Source: Daedaleopsis sinensis (Eukaryota; Basidiomycota; Agaricomycetes; Polyporales; Polyporaceae). Taken from it: a DNA stretch of 64,000 nt. The position numbers were made by a program, and so were the translations under genes. The DNA is taken from positions 1,364,001-1,428,000 of the forward strand of contig CM066301.1 of NCBI GenBank assembly GCA_033807695.1, in the 5' to 3' direction. The notes beneath the pieces are model-generated. The model had not been told where the DNA came from, ran no database searches, and saw only the letters and a list, made by a program, of their open reading frames with translations. Of the stretch, positions 9,603 to 21,951 are shown one piece after another (within the stretch, counting starts at the first letter, position 1; the number at the start of each line of letters is the position of its first letter).

Positions 9603-12550
9603 CTAGACCTTCTCGAAGGCGAACCCGACGTAGACGTCTGCGTGCAAAAGATTGTCAGCCGGCCCCCCAAGGAGACGGAGAAGGCATGCGAGCGAGGGAC
9701 GTACTTGCGGCCTCCCACTGGTCCTCGTCCATCGCGCTCTCGCCGTTCGCGTCGACGACGCGCATGCGCTGGAGCAGCGGCGCGAACTCGGGGTGCTCCT
9801 GGTGCTCCTCGAATATGTGGTGGAACTCCTTTTTGTACACGAGCTCGAGGTCGTACTCCGAAGCCAGTCTGCAACACAGCACAGGCCGTCAGCGGGTGTT
9901 CTCTTGGCAGGTACGGCAGAGGGGGGCGGCGGGACGTACTGCACGAAATTGTCCCAGTGCACGACGTATTCCGGTACGTCGTCCACCGCGTCCGTGAGGT
10001 AGAACCAGTAGCGGTGGCCGAACACCGGGCGGCTCTTCCGGTCCTCGAAGCGGATTTTGTACACGCTGTTGCCCCAGGTGAGGTCGTCCGCGTCCGGCGG
10101 CAGCGCGTCCAGGTGGTCCCTGGAGGACACAATCAATATTAGTACCACAGCCAGGCAGGGACGATGCGGGCGGCCACGGTGACGTACATGAGCTGTTTCG
10201 CGTTCGGGATCGTGCCGATGAACACGCCGGACGGGCGGAGCCACGCCGCGACGTTCTCAAGCATCGTGCGCGCCTTCGCCTCGCTCTCGAACGCGTAGTG
10301 CATGCAGAACTGCATCGAGACCACGTCGAACGGCGTCGCGAGCAGCGGCCGCGGGAGCGCGTCCGACAGCTTGTGCTCGTAGCAATCGAGCGCGAAGAAC
10401 GACGCCGTGAACTGCGCGCCCCGCGACGTCGCGTGCCGCGCTCGCGCCTGTTCGATGGACACCGCGGCAATGTCTGTCAGGCGTCAGCGTGAGAAGGGGA
10501 GAAGGGCCGCGGGCGCGCGGGTGGAGAGGGGCAGAGACGCACCGAGGCCGACGTATTCAGACACGTTCGCCTTGGCCCATTTGTTGAGATCGCCGCCCTT
10601 CCCACAGCCCATGTCGAGCACGCTGCCGCGCATGCGGCTGCCCCTGCGCGGCGCGGCCGGCGACGCGGCGAGCGCGGGGTGCGCGAACCTCGTGATGAGC
10701 ACGCTCTTGACCCAGTTGTTGAAATTCTTCAGACCGATGATGGGCGAATCTTGCCTCTGTGCGACGCCGACGTCCGGCCGCGCGTTGTCTGATTATATTC
10801 GCCGGGAGGGTTAGACACAAACCGATGACGTCAGTGGGAACGGGCATGGAGAGGACGCACAGTGCTCGACGACGGCCGCGACGTCGCTCGTACGCCGCTT
10901 CTTCCGCGGGCTCTCCTCGGACTCGGACGGCTCTCGTTCGCGCTTACCGGGCCCGTCTCCCAGCAGGTTTTCGACCCGCTTCTGCTTGCGGAGGATCATC
11001 GTGCCCACTCCTCCCGTGTAGTGCCTGTACCGCTCCATTTCTGCAGGCGAGAGCGGGACGAGGACGGACCCCGCTGGCGTGATGCGCCGCGGTGCGTACG
11101 GGATCGCGCTCCGCCGCAGCTGCGACGGCGGTGGCGACGGTGGCGGCATCGGCTTGGGCGGAAGGCTGGAGGACGGAGGCGGGAGAGCTCCTGAGCTTGT
11201 CCTCGGTCCGGGAGGTGATGGCCTGGCAGTGGGAGTGGGTGTGGACACCGGTGCAGGAGCTGATGCAGGGGCGGGTGCAGGTGCAGACAGGGCACCACGC
11301 TGCGACGGTGGAGGCGCCATGGCCATGGAAGCGGGGAGAAGGGAAGGAGCTGGCATAGCCGGGGAGCGTTAGGGCGCCTGTGGTGGCACGGATGAGGGTG
11401 CGGGACTTGTGCTCGCAGACGGCCTCGAGGTGGGAGCTGAGTTTGATGGAAACGCAAGCGACGAGCTGGCCATCACGGGTGCTGCCGCACCTGGCAATGC
11501 AAGCCCGAACGTCTCGCGCTCCAATGACCTGTCCGAGGACATCGTCTCGGGCGGCCCAGCATGCGACCGCGCGTTTACACGCTGCGACGGTGTAGGCGCC
11601 GTGACCATGGAAGCGGCAGGAAGGGAAGGAGCTGGCACAACCGGCGAGCGTTGCGGCGCCTGTGCCCGGGATGGCATGGATGTGGGTGCGGGACTTGAGC
11701 TCGAACTCGCACCAGGCGCCTGGCCTGCGGTAGACGGCCTCGAGGTGGAAGCTGAGGGCCGGGATCCTGAGTTTGATGGAAACGCGAGCGACGAGGTAGC
11801 ACCTGGCAATGCGAGTCCGAACGACCTGTCCGAGGAAGTCGTCTCGGGCGCCGCTGGCACAACCGGGGAGCGTTGTGGCGCCTGTGCCGGAGGTGGCATG
11901 GATGTGGGTGCGGGACTTGTGCTCGCAGACGGCCTGGACGCCGTCGAGGGCCGGGATCCTGAGTTTGATGGAAACGAGAGCGACGAGGTGGGTGCGGCTG
12001 CACCTGGCAATGCGAGTCCGAACGGCTCACGCTGCATCGACCTGTCCGACACTGCCGCCGACCGCGCGTTTATGCTTCCGGGATGGCTGAAGTAAGAGGC
12101 CTCCCGCGTCGCGCCCTCAGATACCGCGGCGGAGGACCTTCGTCGGATCGGGGTGAAGTGTGAGAGCTGCTCGACCTCGGGGCCGTCGTCTGTCTGAGGT
12201 CCCAGCGACTGCGAGAAAGGTACGTGTGCTCGTGGGGTGGTGGGGGTGAACAAGCTTGGCGTATCCATGTCGGAGTCGAGGAGCATGGACAGATCCGTGG
12301 CCCGACGGGGTGAGGGGACTGGAGAGGGCCACTCCTGGGCTAGGATCGGAGGGGACGGGGTGATGGATGTGGAGGAGGTGACGATGGACATACCGGGGCC
12401 CGGGGCGTGGGTGTAGCGGGCGTTGGCCTGGGCACCGCGAGGAGAGTTGGCAGCAGCGTCGGGGGGCATGCGCGCGGTGTGGGGGAGGGGGAGAGAGGAG
12501 GCTACGGGGGAGTTGAGGACAGCATCGCGGACTGGGCCGAAGGCTGGCAT
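9603..12550 (-). CDS. ABD1: mRNA cap guanine-N7 methyltransferase with stop-interrupted N-terminal extension
   Basis: Transfers methyl from SAM to the cap guanine N7 of nascent mRNA in the nucleus. Exons: 12550-10861 (with an in-frame TAA at 11371-11369), 10788-10543, 10473-10188, 10119-9940, 9868-9705 and 9637-9603. The catalytic part has the SAM loop [39 protein letters not shown] and the terminal YVGFAFEK. Upstream is a Pro/Ser/Ala-rich region with three imperfect repeats and then the arginine-rich KKRRTSD. I took MPAFGPVRD at 12550 as the original start because the frame runs on through the repeats. If translation begins after the stop, ATG 11356 gives a complete 468-residue enzyme. Splicing out 11490-11350 (141 nt, in frame) would also remove the stop. 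Function is firm; the N-terminus is unresolved. Confidence 0.85.
11290..12049 (-). repeat. Imperfect tandem protein-coding repeats in ABD1 extension
   Basis: Three in-frame units start near 12049, 11833 and 11536, about 72, 99 and 75-85 codons long. Each begins SDRS, then FGLALPG, FPSNS, SRPS, SPAP and ends around [14 protein letters not shown] and PSQR. Units differ by internal deletions, as expected of unequal exchange. In the third unit the Gln codon CAA of QAPQRSP has become TAA. Confidence 0.8.
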
Positions 12551-14218
12551 GGCATCCCAGCAGGCTGCTTGGCTCTCGGACTCGCTCTCTCTCGTTTTCT
12601 TGCCGCCTCTCGGCTCTCTCGCGCCCGGAATGGACGACTGCTTGTGTGGGCGATCTCGTGGAGCAGTGTTTGCACGCCGAGGGGTCCCAGTCCCCGCGGG
12701 GCTCGAAGCCTGGCAGCACGGCCGCAATAGTCGTTCTTAGAGCGCACCGTAGATCTCGCTGCGATGACGCTCTCCGTCGCTCCGTACGGTGGCGAGCAAT
12801 CCGAAAAACAGGCGGGGGAGGCGGGGAGGCGGGAGACAGCGAGGAGGAGTGCGCGAGCAGCGTGGCGAGTGGCAAGGAGCGTTCGCTGTACATTGCGCGC
12901 AGGCGCGAGCAAGCCTTTGCCCCTTTGCCCATTTTGGTCTTCGACTTATTCTACCCACCTTCTCCTCCTCATCCCTCCCCGTCTGCCACCTCACCACCGT
13001 CGTAGACAGCGCTCGGCCGTTCTCGCAGCACCCAGCGGCATTTATACTCTCTCAGAGTCAGGCACAAAGTCACGTACACTCGTCCAGGCCAAGCATGATC
13101 CAGAGCTCCCCGAGCTTCACATCTTGACTCTTTCCGCGTCTTCTCAATGTCAATAGTCGGCCCTGCCTTGATCTCCACTCCTCTCAATTATGCCCGGTCA
13201 ATTATCCAAGAAACCCCGGCTTCTAGTACGCTCTTTGACGCTTCACAGGCCCCTCTCGGAAAAGCACCCTTCCGCCTTCTCGACGTCCGTCCTTCATAAA
13301 AGCTGTCATCCGACAGGCTGCTCGTGTGGAACATTCAGCACCGCCGACGAGGCTGGTCAGTCTGGCAGTGGGACGATCCAGCTGGATATGGGACAGCAAC
13401 CGTACGCGGCGCAGGTCAGAAGGTGTGTTGCAGATCTCCCCCGCATGCCCGTCGGCTCGGCATGCTGCACTGCACATCCGCCGAGTAGAGACTCCGGAAG
13501 ACCGTCTCAGTATGTTGTCTCGTACCTATCCGTCGTGGTATCTCCGGCACCCCACCGCCACAGCTATCCACCTGCAGACGTCTGGCCTACTCGACGCTCG
13601 TGAGTCGTGTATTTTCCTGCCAATGTTAGCTTGTACACATGTTCTCAAACGTTGCAGGCACGAATAACATCAATGCTCGGTCGTATAGACTTGACCGTGA
13701 AAGCACCACGACACCAGTCTCTCGGTTGCCTGAGCTGCAGGAGTCAACATCGAATCTATAGACAGTGCAGCTATGTCTGGACTGGGGTTTATCCAACTTT
13801 CTGCGTACTTACTTGTGACGGTTTCCTGGTGGCAGTGCACGAGTATAAGTAATATGCCCCCTCCTCCGTCTGGGTCAAGTCTGGGTAGCCGCGGTGGTGG
13901 AGTGCGGGCGAGCGATACCACGACGAATGGGTACGAGCCAACGTCTATGCATTTCCCATTACATAGCCCCCCAAACAAGAGATATCTTACATGCATGACC
14001 GACCAGCAGTGGCAGCGCGCTGTGCATCCCAAGTTATTCACAGATTCGCATGTAAGTATGTCCCATCGTCACTGCTCCGCCTCCGATTCCCGTGTGTCGT
14101 CGGATCGTCGTGCTGCGGCCCGCGGGAGTGTCCCGGGACCGCTCCTGTTCGTAGGGCTGTGCGTGACCGGTTGATTTCGCAGCTAGCTCAAAGCGTAATC
14201 GTGCGCAGACGCGAGCTG
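12551..14218. other. Intergenic, no convincing gene
   Basis: Contains the ABD1 promoter side and the 3' flank of the FAR-17a-like gene. A plus-strand ATG frame at 13190-13603 and others have no domain or convincing exon continuation. Confidence 0.4.
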
Positions 14219-15367
14219 TTAGACTGCGTGCGCGGCGGACGACGGCGGCCGCTCGACCTCCTCCCACTCTTCGCTGGGCCGCCCGTCCTCGGTGCCATCC
14301 GGCAGTGCGCTGCGCTGCGAGAGCCGCATGCGCACCCAGGTCAGTCCGCGAACGAGCAGGAATGCGAGACACTCCGCCACGGCGATCCCGATGATGTAGC
14401 CCGCGAGCTTCGCGTGTTGCTTCTCAGGATTCAGGAACGAGTACGCTGCGGACGATGTTTAGTCAATTTGGGCAGGAGCCAGGGGAGATGGGATAGAGAG
14501 AGTGGCGGACTATGCGACGTACTGTAGAAGCCCTGCGTGGCGTTCGTGATGTACGCGACGCCGAGATAGCATGCGAGCATGAACACACAAAGGGGGAGGT
14601 GCAGCCACGGACTTGGGCCGGTGTTCGTGAGCGTGACTTCGACGAGCGCGAACACGGTGTTCATCATGTGCTCGGAGATGTTGGTGAACGCTAGCAGCAG
14701 CAGAAAGTCACTACCGGCAGCGCGGTCGATGAGAGTGATGTGTGTACGCACCGCTGAACTTCGTTGCGAGAGTCTCCGCATCGGCCAACAGCGCCCAGAA
14801 TATCACGGTGACCACGATGGCTGGACATCGGCCGTTCGTCAGCCTATTCCGACGCGCGGGCACGGGAGAGGGGGCGGGAGCACTCACGGTAGGTGGTTAT
14901 GGTCGAGTACAGCAGGGAGTGCAGGAACTGCAGAGGACGCGGCCAGCGCTGCAGCGGGTAGCTCTTCCTCCGCGTCACGGCGTACACGAGGGTCTGCACG
15001 CCCGACGCGTACAGGTACGCGATCAGGCCGATGTACGACAGGTGCGTAAAGTACGAGAAGAACCTGCCAGCGGGGTTCCATGCATCTCAGCGTGCCGCTC
15101 TGGGGAAGGACGTGTGCCTTTGTGGGCGCGAAGCGGAAGCGGATCGACGCACCCATCGGCATTGTGTGTCCGCACGGCCTCGTAGATGAGCTGGTAGAGG
15201 AGGACGACGAGCGCGTACGTGCCAAGCGTAAGGCGGACGAGCGCGAGCGCGAGCGGGGGCAGCACTGGCGAGGTCACGAAGTCGTGGCGCGCGTCGAAGG
15301 GCGTAGACACGCCGACGCGCGGATAGAAGCCTGCATTCCGTGATGAGTGAGCGAGCTTGGGTGCCAT
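14219..15367 (-). CDS. FAR-17a/AIG1-like multispanning membrane protein
   Basis: Exons 15367-15153, 15063-14888, 14820-14752, 14690-14523 and 14445-14219 give 284 residues. The protein has about six hydrophobic segments and family-like blocks: FFSYFTHLSYIGL after the first membrane span, then AFTNISEHMMNTVFALVE, a Trp-Leu-His-Leu segment, and ACYLGVAYITNATQGFY near the fifth span. Members of the FAR-17a/AIG1 family (human AIG1, ADTRP) are membrane hydrolases of fatty-acid esters of hydroxy fatty acids using a conserved Thr/His pair; a His follows the NISE motif here. The hydrolase role in this fungus is inferred. The C-terminal tail is acidic and soluble. The start is ATG 15367; the codon two upstream in frame is TTG, not a start. 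Intron 3 (61 nt) ends at GCTAG, chosen because only that acceptor restores the NISEH block. Confidence 0.85.
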
Positions 15368-17159
15368 GAACAAGGGGGGTTGCTGTGGGGAAGTTCGCTA
15401 TGCTTGGGAGCTGGCTGGCAGTCGTCCGAGGCCGTGCGTTGGCGGAGTGCGGGGCGCAGGGGATAGTGAGGGGGCGAAAGGAGCGTGCGGGGCTCGAGAG
15501 CGAGTAGATAATAGATAGTAGTAGGTCTAGCGCGTCGTGGACGAGGGCCTAGTGGAAAATAGGAGATGAGGGTCAACCCAGGGAGAAGGGGGAGGGGCGC
15601 GCGAGATCAGCAGACCGTAGCGGACGAGATGTCCATATGCAGCACCCTCTCGCATCCGGCTCTTGATGTCGCTTTCAAATTTTGATGGTGGTTGGCGAGG
15701 CACAGCAACTGAGGGCGTAGCTACCTGCGCAGCGCGCGAACCCGGTCTAGAGTCGAGCCCCGCGAGCCTAGTGCGCGGTCTGAGCTCGACAGTTGTGTGA
15801 TCCATCCGAACCCTTGTGTGAGCGGCGTGGTCGGAGGCGAGCTGAGGAGGAACTCACAGATCTGCATAGCTCTTGTCGAGAGCGAGCGAGCGAGATGTCA
15901 CGCTCGTTCATTCAGGAAGTACATATACCTAGGCGGTACTATGGGTGCGTGTGTGCGCATCGCGGAGATGCCCATCTGGCTCGTTCGCTTCCACGATCGG
16001 TGCGTGCGAGTGTGCGCCTCGAGGTACCTGAGCTGCTGCATGCATGTCACTTAGATGCAACGGCATCCGAAATCTTAAGTTCAAGTCTTCGTCGTCGTGG
16101 ATGAATCGATGACACACGGAGATCTAGGACAGGCGGTCGCCGCGGACTAGAGACTTTCGAGTCTGACCCCGCAGTCAATTTGCAGTCAGTGTGCAGACTT
16201 GGATAATATGATATATGTGCGGGCCTTGGGAGGAGGGGCGTGAGGAGCGTATGTATACTGTATAGACGTGTGGATCTACCGTGCATGCATGCGGAGAACG
16301 AATGCTACGACACTTTCACTTTGCGCGAGTCAGTCTTCGGGACGGAACGGCAGAGCTGAGTGGATGCGGCTGTTCGAACTTAACTTCGGGGTGTGTACAT
16401 GTGTGGTGGGGGATGGGTGGGGGGGGTAGCTATGTCCGTGAACGAGAACGAGAACGCAGAGTCAGAGATTGAGTATGAGTACGAGGCCGGAACGACGCCA
16501 ACACCGACACCTCCCAGCACCGGTCCCCACCGCGCGCCTCCGACAAAGCGGGGGCGGGAGAAGGACGGGCGGGACGAGCGCGCGAAGACGAAAGGGGAGG
16601 GAAAACACGTAGGCGATAGATAAACACAGTCACGATCAGAGTGGAAGGATAGTACGGACGAAGTGGGGAACGGAGAGGATACAGGAAGAGAGAATAAGCA
16701 GAGGCTAGACACGACAGATCGGGGTCCGGCCGTTGGCGGGCCGTCCGTATAGACGTACATACATGTTGACAAATTGTGTGTGAAGATGAGACGCGGGCGA
16801 GTGGGAGGAGGGTGGGGCGATGAGGGTGGATGGAGGATATTGGATTGGGTAAGAGGGATGTGAGGTGTAAGATGGGGGAGAGGACGCTGAGGAGGAGACC
16901 GAAAGGAATGCATATGGTCGGGAACGGAGAGACTGGGCGGGGTGGGGAACATCCGGGGACACAGCGTGGGCGGGGGCGCGAGCAGCAAACGGACCTATCA
17001 AGTCGAAAGCTCTCCCAGCGCGCGCAGCTGGTGTGCGGACGAACAAAGCGTAGACGCGGCGCGTCGCGGTCCACGGCGAGGTGACAAAACGGGGAGGGGC
17101 TCGACACGATTTCTTTTGTTTTGTTGAGTTTTCTGGCGAAGGAGTCTCACGCCTCGGGC
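15368..17159. other. Intergenic, no convincing gene
   Basis: Promoter side of the FAR-17a-like gene followed by GC- and purine-rich sequence. Open frames at 16380-17107 are low-complexity Ser/Pro strings without domains; part might be a downstream exon of the hypothetical frame at 17423. Confidence 0.4.
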
Positions 17160-17423
17160 TCACTCACCCAAGACCGACTCAAGTGCGTGTGCGAAAGCCT
17201 GCCATAGAGCGGAGCGCGAAGACGACGAGCGTGACAGAAGAGAGGACCAAGACGACGATAGAGAGAGCTGAGCGGGGCATAACGAGCGAGCGGCATCAAC
17301 GAGAGGCGTTCCATAGGACATAGCGGGGCATGCGGCGGCGGATTCATATCCTTGCGCGTGGCGGGACGCGAAGGAGTCTTCCATAAGTGCGACAATATCG
17401 GGGGCGTGTGCGGTGTACGACAT
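17160..17423 (-). CDS. Hypothetical short protein, possibly a first exon
   Basis: ATG at 17423 opens a frame of 87 codons, Ala/Ser-rich (begins MSYTAHAPDIVALME). Near its end a good splice donor, G|GTGAGT at 17167, could join an acceptor about 35 nt on and open a longer Ser/Pro-rich frame, but that intron would be unusually short. It lies just downstream of CDC25 on the same strand. No domain is recognised; it could be untranslated sequence. Confidence 0.2.
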   Translation of the reverse strand: MSYTAHAPDIVALMEDSFASRHAQGYESAAACPAMSYGTPLVDAARSLCPAQLSLSSSWSSLLSRSSSSRSALWQAFAHALESVLGE

Positions 17424-17528
17424 TCTTCTCTGGGTTTTCTGTAGGGGCGACTTGTGCTTGTGCGATAGGGTGGAAGCTAGGAGCGGGCGGTCGGAGGGAG
17501 ACGATCGATGAGTGGTGCGCACGAATCC

Positions 17529-20246
17529 TTAGTACCCCATAGCCATGCGCATGGGCCCGTACGTCTCTGCCCGCACGAGGGGCGCGCGCACGATCTTCTT
17601 GCCCTTGTACACGACGCCCTTGCTCGGCGGCGGGCAGGGGCTGTCCCCGATGTCCGTCTCGTCGCCGTCACTCTCGTGCCCCCCGCTGCCGTCTTCCTGG
17701 AGCGTGTGCAGCCCGGCGCGCCGCGTGCGCGCGGCGTTCGCAGCTGCGAACAGGCCGGTGGGCCCGCCGCTCGGCGCCGTGCTGCGCTTGGGCACGACGG
17801 CCTGGACCTGCTGCGCGGCTGACGTCATGGAGATCATCTTGCCCTCGCCGTACGCGTAGGACTTGGTGCGGCCGAACTTGCCCTTCCTGAACTGGTCCAA
17901 GTCCTCGCGGCGCGAGGCCGCGTAGTTAGGGTCGTCCATGCGCACGTAGGCCGGCGGCTGGCAGCGGATGCCCGACTCCGAGTAGTACTGCGAGTACCCA
18001 CCCTCGAGGATGTACACCTCCGGGTAATGAACCCGGGGGTAGACGTGGTTGTTCATGGCCCTATCCTTGGAACGAAGATGCTTAGCGCTGGAAGTTGGTG
18101 GTCCGCGGTCAGTGCCTTTACGCTCAACAGAAAGGGGTACGAAGGAACTTACAAAGTCGGGGCTCTCTTAACGCTGAACTCACAGTGGAACACTAGAATC
18201 GTCTTCTTAGTGGCGTCGCCGCTCGTCGATGGTTGAGGCTTGGTCGCAGACATGCCGAGGAGGAATTCCTCGACGCCCGCCGTGGTGTTGATGTTGATGG
18301 CGCCCGGGATGTGTCCCCCGTGATACTCATAGTCGAACCTGCAGTCAATGATATGGAAGTTCTCGAGCTGAGAGCTGTAGACGCCGTCGAGCAGGTCGTT
18401 CAGCTATACGGTATCTCATCAGCGTCCGGCCACTGCTAGACACGAGCTCAAACGTACTGTCGTGGGCTTGATTCTCATCAGGCCGTCCTCGCGCACGCGG
18501 TGGCACGGGAGGATCTTCCCGTGCGACTCGTTGTCGCCGAAGCCGCCCAAACCAGGCCCGGCGTTGAGGTACTTGCTGCGCGGGGTGTCGCGGTCGGCGA
18601 CGGTCTTCATCCGGTCTTCGCGCTCCTCGCTCCGGCGCAGGCCATGTGCTGAGGAAATGATCTCTGTGTCGCGTCTCATCAGCGCAGTCGCGCCCGTAAA
18701 GGGGCGGAAGTCATCTGTCCCGTCGCAACGGCGGATGGTCTTGACCTGCTGGCGCTTGGCGTAGGCTTGCGCCGGGGAGCTCATGTCCGGATCCTGGTCG
18801 AAGCTGGACTCGCTTGACAAGCTCTGGTCCAGCAAGTTGGGCGGCAACATAGCAGAGAAGGCGCGGCGAACAGGGGGAAGGCGGTGGACCATCTCTTCGC
18901 TCGGGTCCTTCTCTTCCGCGTTGCTCATGACGGGGTGCGCGGTATGTGGCTGGGGCGAGCTCGACATCGGACCTTCTCCTGGAGCGATCATTGCGCTGAG
19001 GGCAGGGCGACGAGGGCGCTTCTTGTTCGCGTTCAGAGCAAGAGTGGCAGGCATACCGAGACCAATGCTAGCGGGCTTCTTCTGGTTAGCGAGCAATGAG
19101 CTGCTCGCCTTACGCTGAAGCTTGTGCACGGAGGGCGAAGGCTGCGTGGGCGAGGAAGAGTATCCGTTGTCCTCCTCGTCGAAGAGGTGCTGGTGGCTGC
19201 GCCGGAGGCGGTCGGGAGACGAAGAACGACGCTTCTTCGGGAACGGTTGGCACGGACTCTCCGTGAAGCCAGAGATACCCGAGATGTTCGCTGCCTCTTC
19301 AAGTCCATGCGCGTCCCTAGCGGGCGAGGCAACGTCGTAGAAGAGATTCTTGAATGTGGACACTGTGGGCGCGGCGGACAGCGGCGTAGGTGACCCAAAC
19401 GAGGAAGCACCACCCCAGTTGAACGCGGTGATCGTCGGGGCGGCAGACAGAGGCTGCGAGTCAGGCGCCGAAGATGATGGAGCGAGGTTGAACGAAGTGT
19501 CGATGTCCATACGGTCCGAGGGCGACGAAAGCACATCCAGTGGCTGGCGTTCATTGTCAGCCAGGGTTCGTTCGCACAATCCGAACCCAACCAGGCGCGT
19601 TTGAAACACTAACCTGACTGAAGCTGTTCTCGTCTTGTTGAGAACGCGGCGGCGCAAGCCACTCTGTGGGCAGAGCTGCGCGCTGCAAACGCTTGCCACT
19701 GCTGGTCCCCGTGCCCGACTTCGAGATCGAGTATTGAGGGCTTGATTCATAGCCGTTGCTCATGTCGCGTCCAAACAGCCTCGGAGAGCTGGTAGTAGCT
19801 GCGCGCGGCCTTCCCATGATCACCTTCTGGTTAGAGGTCTGCAAGATAGGAGATGGCTGCAAGCGAGGAGGCGGGATTGGAGAAATATCCATGGGGACGT
19901 AGTTTGGGTTATCCTCTGGTGTGAGAGGCTGGGACTCTCTTGCAGGCGAGTTCAGAGACATGGTCGACGCGAACGAGAGCTCGAGGTCCAGGTCGACATC
20001 GGGGACGGTGAAGTCGAAGTTCTCCTTACGGGGCGGGGCATCGCGCTTCGTGCTCTTGCCGCCGAGGAAGGATGGAACGGCTAGGTGAGTGGGGAATTTG
20101 GAGTTACCGAATAAAGACATGCGGAATTGACTGTTAAGGACCCGTTTCTTGAGGTCCGGAGGGTTTCTCTTCTGTTTCTTGGTGGGGCGTTCAGAGGTGT
20201 CTTGTTCTGAGTCTGGAAAGAGTCGTCGTCGAAGGGGGGGAGGCAT
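17529..20246 (-). CDS. CDC25: M-phase inducer phosphatase (CDC25)
   Basis: Dual-specificity phosphatase that removes inhibitory phosphates from CDK1 at mitotic entry. Exons 20246-19614, 19543-18458, 18403-18153 and 18087-17529 give 842 residues. About 540 residues of Ser/Pro-rich, probably disordered regulatory sequence precede a rhodanese-like catalytic domain (about 560-720). Its signatures are FHIIDCRFDYEYHGGHI, the P-loop HCEFSVKRAP with catalytic Cys647 and Arg653, then FAKHLRSKDR and YPEVYILEGGYSQYY. The P-loop differs from the vertebrate HCEFSSERGP but keeps Cys-x5-Arg and matches the RAP ending of fungal members. Many SP/TP sites suggest control by phosphorylation. The intron after PTF is phase 2 and restores FAKHLRSKDR. 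Confidence 0.95.
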
Positions 20247-21951
20247 GAGGAGGGATGTACAGGTATGTTACAACAGCACGCGATGATACAGTGGTCGTGG
20301 CGGGTCGTGGTCGATGGCGTACAGCGAGAGGAGAGACGAGGAACACCCGGCCAGGGACGTTGGACGTCGTGGTTGGAGGCGAGGTGAAGAGAGGAGAGAT
20401 GAGTGAGAGAAAGCAAGGTGTTATATGAACTGGAAAACGAACCAAAGACAAATCGGGTCAAAGACTCAGACGATGGCTCGGGGCGGCTTTGTGCACGGGG
20501 CTCGGCAACTGTGGGGCGAGATAAGTATCAGCATGACAAGATTGATGAACAGCATGGACGGACGCTCTCGATCAATGCTATTGTCCGCTCTTTGAGGAGA
20601 GCGCAGGGACCGAGGGGTGCGGAGAAACGAAGCGGATTGTCCGCCAGAAAAGGGAAGCGCATGAGGGACTGATGTCAGGACGGAAAGATCCTGTTATGTG
20701 AAAGTAACAAAGCAAGACGAAGAGGTCCGTTCCTTTGACCGCTCTCTTATTGGACTGGACCGAGCCTGACTCTGAACTGTCAAGAGCCCCCTCGCAACCA
20801 AGAGCGTAACTTTGAGCTAGACCGCGGTCAAAGGAACGGGCTTTGGGACGCAGTACTGACAACAAGGACCTCGTCGCAGAAAGTACGCACGGCGAGTGCC
20901 TTGCACTACTACTCCTCTCTACCGCCAAGGAGGCATCATCACCAGCCCACGGATGGCAACCTGGCATCCCCCGCCGCAAGCACTGATGTGCTGTCCTCCC
21001 GTCCACAACGTTCTCCGCCGGCTGGATGACAAAGGAAGGAAGGGGAGAGGAGACAGACCTTGAATCGAAGGAGTGTGAGACGGAGGAGGCCGCGCCTTCA
21101 GAATAGACAAAAGAGGTCAGCAGAGAGACTCTCGGACAGCAAAGCGGAGTGCTCAAGCGGGCGGGATTCTCACGAGACGTGAACAAGGAGGTCGGGCCAA
21201 ACAGACGTGTAGTCGTTTGTGGGTCCACACCTTCCGGGCGCTGAATGTCGTACCCGTCCTTCTGTCGTCCGGAGATGGGCGGTGTGGTCTTGAGGGGTAT
21301 CGGGGAGGTCGTCGCCTGGATAAAAGAAAGAAGAAGAGGCGTCGCACGGAATCGCCGGTGGGATATGTCGCGGCGAGAGAGTCGAGGACGGGGCACACGC
21401 AGTATACTTACCGCCCGCCTTTGTTTGCGCGTTATTTGGCCCATGTTCGTATCCTGACGTAAGCCGCGACACGGTCCCTCCGTCCGTGACCGCGTTTGCT
21501 TCAGGGCAGGCCTGTACGCGTCCTCTTTGGCGCTCGCTAGCGCTCCAGTTTCCACTCGCAACCACCACGGCGGCGTTGATTGCAAACAGCGTGATGTATG
21601 TCCTGACGTCCTCCGGTAACGTTATAACGTCATATGCTTCTCACAAGCTCCGAAACATGCAATTATGACTGCTCGACATACTATGTAGTTGCCTGAAACG
21701 TTAACTCGAAACCACTACGACAGCCTACATAGTACTAGTAGACTGTGGCTATTCGAATTTCGTAAGAACAGTGCTCATCATTCTCTCTGCAGCAGTTGGA
21801 ATCGGGGCTCGAAAGGCCAGACATCAGGTAAGTATCTTCCTCACAGAGCTAGCTAAGCCGCTCAGACAGATCCTCGATGCAAGATACGAAGTAGTGGTAT
21901 GTCTTCATCCGCCGCGATCCTTTGACCAGATAACTCACGCTTCCTGTTTGA
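20247..21951. other. Intergenic, no convincing gene
   Basis: CDC25 promoter side and 1.4 kb of further sequence. A minus-strand open frame of 335 codons (20578-21585) has no domain and arginine/serine-biased composition of the sort random GC-rich frames give. Confidence 0.4.

Noticed and set aside
15368..15373. Start of the FAR-17a-like protein two codons upstream
   Set aside because: That codon is TTG; the first ATG is at 15367.
20578..21585. 335-codon minus-strand frame
   Set aside because: No domain, no coherent exon context, composition of a random GC-rich frame.
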